DNA of 12,712 nucleotides from Bacteroidales bacterium (GTDB lineage Bacteria > Bacteroidota > Bacteroidia > Bacteroidales > Muribaculaceae): contig CAAFXX010000483.1 of NCBI GenBank assembly GCA_900767075.1, forward strand, positions 1 to 12,712. Direction: 5' to 3'. The translations under genes and the position numbers were made by a program. Below are positions 6,597-12,712 of this stretch, one piece after another. The stretch's first letter is position 1. Each line of letters starts with the position of its first letter. The notes below the pieces were generated by a model. It had not been told where the DNA came from and did not search any database. It saw only the letters and a program-made list of their open reading frames with translations.

Positions 6597-8051
6597 TCAC
6601 TCCTTGGGAGTCTCGGGATCGGGCCAGTCGTCGGAACGGAAGCTCGACACCGGGAGACCCATCGTGCTGAACAAGTCACCCTCGGAGTCGTTCTTGAACG
6701 CATAGCGCACTGCAACCGGATGGGGAACCTCGTCGCTCTTGACCATCAACTTACTGCGCGAGATCCAAGCCTTGGCAGGATAGAACTTGCGGTCGGCGCC
6801 GGCGAGCTCAAACTGATTGGAGACGAAGCTGTTCTTGCCGGCAATCCATTCCTTGGCGCGGTCGAAGCTTACCACCACGGTATCTCCCTTCACCTCCATC
6901 GACTTATAGACGGGGCTCTCAGAATCGAAACCTTTCTTGCCATAAGTCTTGTCGAGAGCGAGAAGCGCGAGACGCTGACCGGGAGCCTGCTTGTTATAGG
7001 GATGGATACCCTCCTTGAAGCCAGCGTCCATCAGGACAGCCATTCCCGTGTTGGGAACCATATTCTCCACTTTTGCCTGCTGCTCGCGAAGGTAAGCGGT
7101 ATTATAGACAGGTTTTCCCTTCTCGGTGATTATCGAATAATCATAAGGAGCAATCTGACAATAATAGAAGGGGAAGTCGCCTTTGCCCCAGAGCTGACGC
7201 CAGCCCTTGATCATGGTGGAGAACATATCGGCATATGTCGAGGCGCGATTCCAGTTATCCTCACCCTGATACCAGATGACACCCTGCATCGAAAGACCGA
7301 TGAAAGGGTTCAGCATACCTTTGAACAACACGCTCGGCGTGCGGTTCTTCGATTTGATCTCAGCTCCGGGAGCCGGAATATTTTTTGCCGCCTCGGGCCA
7401 GCGCTGAAGCATTTCGTCGTTCATCCATGCCTCGCATGCCGAGCCTCCCCATGCCACTACAATAAGACCTACCGGAACGTTAAGAATCTGCTGAACGTCC
7501 TTGCCGAAATAGTAAGCTGTGGCACTGAAATCACGCACCGATTCGGGAGTAGCCTCCTTCCAGCTTCCGGTGACTGTGTCGACAGGCACGGTCGACGACT
7601 TTCTCTTAGCCGTGAACAGACGCAGGTTCGGATTGGTGCTCATGAGGACGTCACGGTTGGCATTGGTCACCGGCTGGTTCTTGAAGCCCTTCATGGGCAT
7701 CTCCATGTTGCTCTGTCCCGAGCAAAGCCAGACCTCACCCACCATCACGTTTGTCATGGTGAAGGGAGTGCCGTCGCTCACGGTCACCTTATAGGGACCG
7801 CCTGCCTCGGGAGTCGGGAACGCAAGTTTCCACTTTCCGTCTTTACCGGCTTTGGTCTTATATACATCCTTGGTCCATTCCGGCGACACGGTAACAGTAG
7901 AGTTAGGCTTCGCCGTTCCCCATATGTTCTCATCGGTGTTGCGCTGCATCACCATGTTGTCGCCGAAGAACGACGGCATCTTAATCTCCGCACCGGCACT
8001 CATCGCCAAAACAGCTGCACCGGCAAGAATAATTGCTTTTGTCAGATTCAT
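6597..8051 (-). CDS. Secreted sialate O-acetylesterase-type carbohydrate esterase (SGNH fold)
   Basis: This 484-residue exported esterase is predicted to remove O-acetyl groups from sugars, so that glycosidases can reach the chain. The signal peptide is residues 1-21 (MNLTKAIILAGAAVLAMSAGA). A small beta-domain precedes the catalytic domain, which opens with VGEVWLCSGQSNME, placing the nucleophile at Ser114. GVIWYQGEDNWNR (257-269) and the His of EGIHPYNK (His350) complete the pattern of the 9-O-acetylesterase (SASA) family. Length is normal for the family. It is the last gene of the right-hand operon, starting 10 bases after the GH106 stop, with a terminator beyond it. Despite the family name, the neighbouring rhamnosidase and GH2 suggest a non-sialic acetylated glycan (inference). 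Confidence 0.93.
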   Translation of the reverse strand: MNLTKAIILAGAAVLAMSAGAEIKMPSFFGDNMVMQRNTDENIWGTAKPNSTVTVSPEWTKDVYKTKAGKDGKWKLAFPTPEAGGPYKVTVSDGTPFTMTNVMVGEVWLCSGQSNMEMPMKGFKNQPVTNANRDVLMSTNPNLRLFTAKRKSSTVPVDTVTGSWKEATPESVRDFSATAYYFGKDVQQILNVPVGLIVVAWGGSACEAWMNDEMLQRWPEAAKNIPAPGAEIKSKNRTPSVLFKGMLNPFIGLSMQGVIWYQGEDNWNRASTYADMFSTMIKGWRQLWGKGDFPFYYCQIAPYDYSIITEKGKPVYNTAYLREQQAKVENMVPNTGMAVLMDAGFKEGIHPYNKQAPGQRLALLALDKTYGKKGFDSESPVYKSMEVKGDTVVVSFDRAKEWIAGKNSFVSNQFELAGADRKFYPAKAWISRSKLMVKSDEVPHPVAVRYAFKNDSEGDLFSTMGLPVSSFRSDDWPDPETPKE

Positions 8052-8061
8052 GGTTATTTCT

Positions 8062-11000
8062 TTAATTCTTTTTCCAAACTGTAATTATCGAGAGAGGACC
8101 GGTAAGACCGGAAGGAACAAGCTCCTTGTCGGCACGGCGATACTTGCCGTTGGTCCATATGCCCTCGAAAGGAGCTTTGCCGTTGTCCGCTCCGTTGAGT
8201 GCGTTCGCCCAGGTGTTCGTCACATCCAGCTCAAGGGTATTCTTTCCTTTCCTGACGGCATCAGTGATATCCACGCGGTATGGAGCTGTCCATGCTATGC
8301 CGCATTCCTTTCCGTTGACACGCACGGTCGCAACATCCGACAGTCCTTCGAGCGAGATATAGACACGCTCTTCCTTCTTGAAGCTCGGAACCTTGAATTC
8401 CGTCACATAGGAAGCCGTACCGGAGAAGTAGCGGATCTTGTCGTTGTCCGATTTTTCCCAACGGAACAACTCTCGGGTCACAACCGGCTCCTCGACATTG
8501 GGGAAGGTTACAGTCCAGTCCTTTGTCTGCAGCATATCGAACGGAACAACGCCCATAGTGATTTCACGTGGTAAAGAAGCGGTTTCTGCAGTCGGCTCGC
8601 GGAACAGCACGAACGCCGATTCCGCCGGCGCGAGGCTGAGGTCGACGACGGTGCGTCCGTTCTCGGAATGCCATTTCGGATTCTCGTCATAAAGTCCGGT
8701 CTGAGGATTGTAAAGCACCGGCTTCATTCCGTTGACGCGAAAAGAAGCTGAAATTTCACGGGGAGATTCCTGCTGGTTTGCCACGAAATATATCTCCTCA
8801 CCCGTCTCAGGCACGCGGCGGTGAGTCCATGCCACATCTTCCGGCACGATAACGTCACGCTCCAGACCGTAAGCCGAAAAATCAGGATTCATATAAGGGA
8901 CCTCGGGGATGATCACCCCTGCCTTACGGAATTCCTCTACTTTGGCGCGCATCTCGGGAGAGAGCGTGGTGTCGGGCATAAGGGGATTGGGAGCCGGAAG
9001 AACAAACACACCGTAAGAGGCACCGCCGGGAAGGACAATCCGTCCGTTTTCCACTCTGGCAAGGCGCAGGAGGGCATCTTTGTTTACCGAATCATAACCG
9101 TATCCGCGAAGTGAGTTCACCCATTTCTCCGGATCAGCCATATTGGCGGAATGCGTCACGCCTACAGGCTTCACACGGGTGGGCTGCCCTTCATTCGCGA
9201 GTCTTTTCTTCTCGGAGGCGACACGCTCCGGACCGAATATACCGGGGAGTGACGGCACAAGACGGTCGGGAAGGACGGCACGGCGCGGTATCTCTTCGCC
9301 GGTAAAGACGGCTATGTCGTTTACAGGCACTCCGCGTTGCAGCTGAGCCTGCACATTGCGCATATAGTCGGTAAGAGCCTTTCCGCCGTCGCGATACCAT
9401 GTGTTGTCGCGCTGGAAAAAGAGTCCTATGCCGTCGAGAGTCATGCCCGGCTTCTTGTAGAGATAAGGATTATGGGCATTTACGTGATAGAATATGCGGT
9501 TGATGCCCAGAGCATAATTGCGGTCAAGAAGAGTCTTCAGATAAGCCGGGGTTTCGTCCCATGTGCCGCGTAATTCAGTGAATCCCTCCGCCTGAATGAT
9601 TGGCTTGCCATAGACGTGGGCGCCGTGAATGGCGTCGAGCATATCGTTGGGCTTGTCGTGTGTAGGACTGTCGAGCCAGAACTCACCCATCGGCAGATCC
9701 ACTTTCTGATAATGGAGCATGCCATCGCTGACCATGGTCGGAGATACACATTCGGCTGAAAATTCCACACCGTATTCTTTAGCCTTCTCAGCGAGAACGT
9801 CATAGAAGACATCGACCACAAGCTCCGTCTGTGTCTGTCTTACATCGCGAAGCACTTTCTCGGAGGTTGCGGCATCCGTCATCGGCACGCCTGCAAAAAG
9901 CGGCAGGTAGGGCATAAGGTCATAACCTCTGCGAGCTTTGAATTCCTTGGCAAAATTATCGCTCCAATTCTGGCTGCCGCATTCCCAGCTGTCGACATGC
10001 ATATATTTCAAAGCACGGCGTGCGATCTCGGGATCTGTCTTCTCGAATACCTTGCCGAACCAGTTGTTAAACTGCTTCGTCATGGATTCGCGGCTGAACT
10101 TGTCAGCCTCGAGTCCACGGCCCGCTCCACCGGTTGCATTGGTATGCCCGGTCGAGGTGTGTCCGAAGCGCATCAGACGCCACTCCCCTTTCGGCAATGT
10201 TGCTGAAAGAATGCCGTCGTTGACTTGCGACGTAAGATCGATAACCTCGTCAGGAGTCACGCAAAGCTCCTCGGTGACCTCCGATGACGGTGTTGCATCC
10301 GCCACACGCCAGACAAGTCCCGCCTTGCCTTCCCATTGATTCACTTTAGGCTCGCCGCTCAGCACGATATCCTTAATCTTGAGGTTCGGCTTCCACTTGG
10401 CGGCGTCGAGATCCTCGCTTCCCGGTTCGGATCCCACAGGCGTCCATGTAAAGCGGAAATATTTTGCCGTTGTCGTAGGGATGGAGCTTGTGGAATTGAA
10501 ATCGGTGTTCTGCCATCCGTGACGAGCCGGAACGAGCTGCTTCACCTCACGCCAGTCACGTCCGTTGTCGCTTGCCTGAATATTGATGCGGTGAGCCTGA
10601 TAGTTGTTGCCCGTAAGGATAATCTCCACGCTGCGCGCAGTGACAGGCTCGGGATATTCATAAACGATCTCGCAGGGCACCGATGAGCGGACAACGCCCT
10701 TTTCATCGCGGCTGACACCTTTCCCTTCGGGGACATTGCTTTCAAGGTTCGCTACCGTAACCGTCGGCTTAAGGTTGATTTTCTTTCCCTTCACCGGCAT
10801 CGCCAACACACGGATATCCTCGTAATAATTCTCCTTCATCGGAGGCTGAGGCAATTTCAGAGCCGATATCTTGCCACCCTTGACAACCGTATCCGCACTG
10901 ATCACCATCTGCATCGATTCGGCGGGGGTAATCCACGGTCCGCCGGCAAGGGCGAAACCGTCGCATATATGCATGCCGATCTTCAGCCCGAGGCTGTCGG

Positions 11001-11337
11001 CTATCTGAAGGCTGCGTCCTACAAGACGCCACCATTCCGGCGACAGCTGCGGAGCCTTTCCGTTATATTGAGGAGCCGCCTCGACCGATTTTATCGGCAT
11101 AAGGTAAGTGCCGCCGAGACCGACATCCTTCATTGCCTGAAGGTCTGCCTTTATCCCCTCTTCGGTAACGTCGCCGTACATCCAGTACCAGAACGACCAG
11201 GGACGCGCCTCGAATTCGGCTTTCGAATCGCCCTCCTTTATACCGGCAGCTCCCGCCGCTCCCGCAAGAAGCGAGATCGACAGGAGTCCGGATGTCATTA
11301 GCATTTTCTTTGCTGATATCATGTTGCTTGAGATCAT
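8062..11337 (-). CDS. Secreted GH106-type alpha-L-rhamnosidase
   Basis: This 1091-residue enzyme is predicted to release terminal alpha-L-rhamnose from a polysaccharide or oligosaccharide. The signal peptide core is about residues 12-31; a second in-frame ATG at 11322 gives an equally good signal. The catalytic region begins at RPWSFWYWMYGDVTEEGI (45-62) and is interrupted by a discoidin-like beta-domain (about 215-330). The core resumes with HVDSWECG (Glu452), FSAEC (Glu529), NDMLDAIHGAHVYGKPIIQAEGFT (from 564; Glu584) and ALGINRIFYHVNAHNPY. Glu452 and Glu584 are 132 residues apart, the same spacing I recall for catalytic Glu461/Glu593 of BT0986. A GH2-like jelly-roll (about 965-1085, with YISLEGLSDVATVRVNGKE) ends the protein. 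Its ATG overlaps the stop of the upstream GH2 gene (ATGA), implying translational coupling. The family call is strong; the exact linkage is unknown. Confidence 0.9.
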   Translation of the reverse strand: MISSNMISAKKMLMTSGLLSISLLAGAAGAAGIKEGDSKAEFEARPWSFWYWMYGDVTEEGIKADLQAMKDVGLGGTYLMPIKSVEAAPQYNGKAPQLSPEWWRLVGRSLQIADSLGLKIGMHICDGFALAGGPWITPAESMQMVISADTVVKGGKISALKLPQPPMKENYYEDIRVLAMPVKGKKINLKPTVTVANLESNVPEGKGVSRDEKGVVRSSVPCEIVYEYPEPVTARSVEIILTGNNYQAHRINIQASDNGRDWREVKQLVPARHGWQNTDFNSTSSIPTTTAKYFRFTWTPVGSEPGSEDLDAAKWKPNLKIKDIVLSGEPKVNQWEGKAGLVWRVADATPSSEVTEELCVTPDEVIDLTSQVNDGILSATLPKGEWRLMRFGHTSTGHTNATGGAGRGLEADKFSRESMTKQFNNWFGKVFEKTDPEIARRALKYMHVDSWECGSQNWSDNFAKEFKARRGYDLMPYLPLFAGVPMTDAATSEKVLRDVRQTQTELVVDVFYDVLAEKAKEYGVEFSAECVSPTMVSDGMLHYQKVDLPMGEFWLDSPTHDKPNDMLDAIHGAHVYGKPIIQAEGFTELRGTWDETPAYLKTLLDRNYALGINRIFYHVNAHNPYLYKKPGMTLDGIGLFFQRDNTWYRDGGKALTDYMRNVQAQLQRGVPVNDIAVFTGEEIPRRAVLPDRLVPSLPGIFGPERVASEKKRLANEGQPTRVKPVGVTHSANMADPEKWVNSLRGYGYDSVNKDALLRLARVENGRIVLPGGASYGVFVLPAPNPLMPDTTLSPEMRAKVEEFRKAGVIIPEVPYMNPDFSAYGLERDVIVPEDVAWTHRRVPETGEEIYFVANQQESPREISASFRVNGMKPVLYNPQTGLYDENPKWHSENGRTVVDLSLAPAESAFVLFREPTAETASLPREITMGVVPFDMLQTKDWTVTFPNVEEPVVTRELFRWEKSDNDKIRYFSGTASYVTEFKVPSFKKEERVYISLEGLSDVATVRVNGKECGIAWTAPYRVDITDAVRKGKNTLELDVTNTWANALNGADNGKAPFEGIWTNGKYRRADKELVPSGLTGPLSIITVWKKN

Positions 11338-12712
11338 TTGTTAAAACGAAGCACTACGCGGCCCTTCTGCGGACCCGACACCCATTTGGGCTGTGCCGAG
11401 GGACCGTTGAGGTCAGTGGTGTTGACCTTGTTGCGCACCGGCGGGATGACGTCCATGATGGCGATTCCGGTCTTGGGAAGCGTGTAGAGGATGTGGTCCT
11501 TGCCGTCGCGCGGTTCATATACACCGACATAGCTTCCCGGAGTCTCGTTCACTATCTCTATCGTGCCGTCCTGGGTCTTGATATCCATCCAGTCTACATT
11601 CGAGAAGTAGCCCTTGAACTCGGGATAGTCGAAGCTTTCGGCGGGGATAGGATCGTTATAGTCGTTCTCCCAAAGACCATACTGGGGACCATGGAGACGG
11701 TTCTGCCATACACGGTAAGGACCGTTGCCAACCCACTTCTTGCTTACCACGCGCTCCTCGGGGAAGTCGAACTTCACGCCCATCAGGTCGACCACACCTC
11801 CGAAGTTGTATTCATAATCGAGGGTTGCGGTGCCGTCGGGAGCGATGTACCATGTGGCGTTGTCGAGATTGCCGAGCTTATAGTCGGCGCGGACCATTAC
11901 GTCGTTGCCTTTCTTCTCCACCGTAAGACCAGTGAACTTGCCCTTGTCGACGAACTCGGTGTACTGGGTCTTTTTCTTCTCTGCCTGCGGATCATCGTGA
12001 TTGTAGAAGCCATCCATCGAGCGGTCGGAACGTTTTGCAACGATCACGCGGGGACCATCCTTGAAGGGTATATTCTTGCCGTCGACGTCCACGCCCTTGA
12101 GCTGACCGTCCTTCTTTGAGAAATGGAATGTTCTGCCGTTTGCCGATACCATTACCTCGTCATTGTTTTCAGTATATGTAGGAGCTGCGCCCATAGCTTT
12201 GCCCATGACGGTTTTCTCCTTGCCTACGACGGGATATGACCATGTGAAAAGATCATCGCCGTTATAGTCGGTCACAGTGAGTTCGAGCGCGTCGGCTGCC
12301 GGCTTGAGTGCGGGAATTGTCACCGTTCCTGCCGAGCGGGGGGCGATGTCACCGAATTTAACAGTGCCTTCGGCTATCGTCTGCACCCCGCCTTCATTGC
12401 CTGATGCGGGCATTGCAAGCTGTTTCCATGTCAGCTTCGAGCCGTTGAGGCTTGTGAAGTCATAGCGGTTCTCGATATCGAGCACGCCGTTGAAATCTGA
12501 AGGTATCTCCTTGTTCATGATCTGGATCGGGCTCCAGAGCTGTTTGATAGTCCAGTAGCTGCCCTCTTTCTCATGGTGAGGACCGACAATACCGTCGGCA
12601 CCGTAGTTGCCGCAATTGTCGATGAAGCCGTTCATGTCGACGCGTTTCACGCCCTCGTCGGCAAGTACCCAGAGGAAACCTCCGGCGCAACGGGGAGCCT
12701 TGCGCATCATCT
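11334..12712 (-). CDS. LacZ-like GH2 beta-galactosidase, N-terminal part beyond right edge
   Basis: Only the last 459 codons are present, so the ATG at 12710 is probably internal. The visible part starts near the end of the TIM barrel, where CAGGFLWVLADEGVKR corresponds to the LacZ segment GGFVWDWVDQ, and the barrel closes at YWTIKQLWSPIQI. A beta-domain follows (about 70-155, with NRYDFTSLNG and GDIAPRSAGTVTIP), matching LacZ domain 4. The LacZ domain 5 (beta-gal small-chain type) runs from about 182, with GRTFHFSKKDGQLKGVDVDG and WVGNGPYRVWQNR. Both catalytic glutamates should lie upstream, outside the window, so activity cannot be judged. Beta-galactosidase is the commonest activity of this architecture, but other GH2 activities are possible. 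The TGA stop overlaps the GH106 ATG, and the gene heads the visible part of a three-gene operon whose promoter is not in the window. Confidence 0.9.
   Translation of the reverse strand, partial: MMRKAPRCAGGFLWVLADEGVKRVDMNGFIDNCGNYGADGIVGPHHEKEGSYWTIKQLWSPIQIMNKEIPSDFNGVLDIENRYDFTSLNGSKLTWKQLAMPASGNEGGVQTIAEGTVKFGDIAPRSAGTVTIPALKPAADALELTVTDYNGDDLFTWSYPVVGKEKTVMGKAMGAAPTYTENNDEVMVSANGRTFHFSKKDGQLKGVDVDGKNIPFKDGPRVIVAKRSDRSMDGFYNHDDPQAEKKKTQYTEFVDKGKFTGLTVEKKGNDVMVRADYKLGNLDNATWYIAPDGTATLDYEYNFGGVVDLMGVKFDFPEERVVSKKWVGNGPYRVWQNRLHGPQYGLWENDYNDPIPAESFDYPEFKGYFSNVDWMDIKTQDGTIEIVNETPGSYVGVYEPRDGKDHILYTLPKTGIAIMDVIPPVRNKVNTTDLNGPSAQPKWVSGPQKGRVVLRFNK

Noticed and set aside
6720..8084. Plus-strand open frame of 454 codons opposite the esterase gene
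   Set aside because: It is an antisense shadow of a gene with clear SGNH motifs, signal peptide and operon context. The frame's protein is His/Arg/Leu-rich with no recognisable motif, as usual for antisense frames of GC-rich genes.
11292..12119. Plus-strand open frame of 275 codons opposite the right GH2 gene
   Set aside because: The Val/Leu/His-rich product has no motif, and the opposite strand carries an unmistakable LacZ-like C-terminus.
1..12712. Defence system, prophage, transposon or CRISPR array
   Set aside because: Every well-supported gene belongs to carbohydrate-active, envelope or lipoprotein families. No transposase, integrase, nuclease or regularly spaced repeat was seen.

Overview
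The window looks like a chromosomal stretch from a gut member of the Bacteroidales. The evidence is Bacteroidetes-type -7 boxes (TAnnTTTG) upstream of several genes, a lipoprotein with acidic residues after the lipobox cysteine, weak Shine-Dalgarno sequences, and a cluster of secreted glycoside hydrolases of the kind found in polysaccharide-degradation loci. Coding GC near 50-55% fits Muribaculaceae better than Bacteroides, but that family-level guess is tentative. No tRNA, rRNA, CRISPR array, transposase or phage gene was seen. SusC/SusD, a hybrid two-component regulator and an ECF sigma/anti-sigma pair are also absent from the window.

Layout, left to right. Positions 1-1372 (minus) hold the N-terminal 457 residues of a secreted GH2 glycosidase that runs off the left edge. 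An AT-rich spacer of about 290 bp separates it from a divergent plus-strand gene (1666-3504) for a five-helix membrane enzyme of the LtaS-like alkaline-phosphatase/sulfatase superfamily. That gene converges on a minus-strand DUF5703-type, six-hairpin-glycosidase-like secreted protein (3561-5882). A 44-bp perfect palindrome lies between the two and covers the stop codon of the second. Divergent from the DUF5703 gene is a small PepSY-like lipoprotein (6037-6507, plus). A bidirectional hairpin terminator (6531-6580) separates it from a tightly packed minus-strand operon that enters from the right edge: a LacZ-like GH2 (only its C-terminal 459 codons present), a GH106-type alpha-L-rhamnosidase, and a sialate O-acetylesterase-type SGNH esterase.

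How they may work together (inference): the right-hand operon has the enzymes expected for trimming an O-acetylated glycan with terminal rhamnose and beta-galactoside-type linkages, such as a pectic or microbial polysaccharide. The GH2 and GH106 genes overlap by ATGA, and the esterase follows after 10 bp, so they are almost certainly co-expressed. The DUF5703 protein and the left GH2 are separate transcription units that may add further exo-activities. The LtaS-like membrane enzyme and the PepSY-like lipoprotein are envelope proteins with no obvious part in the catabolism. The LtaS-like gene is also more AT-rich than its neighbours. Nothing here amounts to a clearly new system. The least explained items are the DUF5703 enzyme, the 44-bp palindrome, and the role of an LtaS-like enzyme in a Gram-negative cell.
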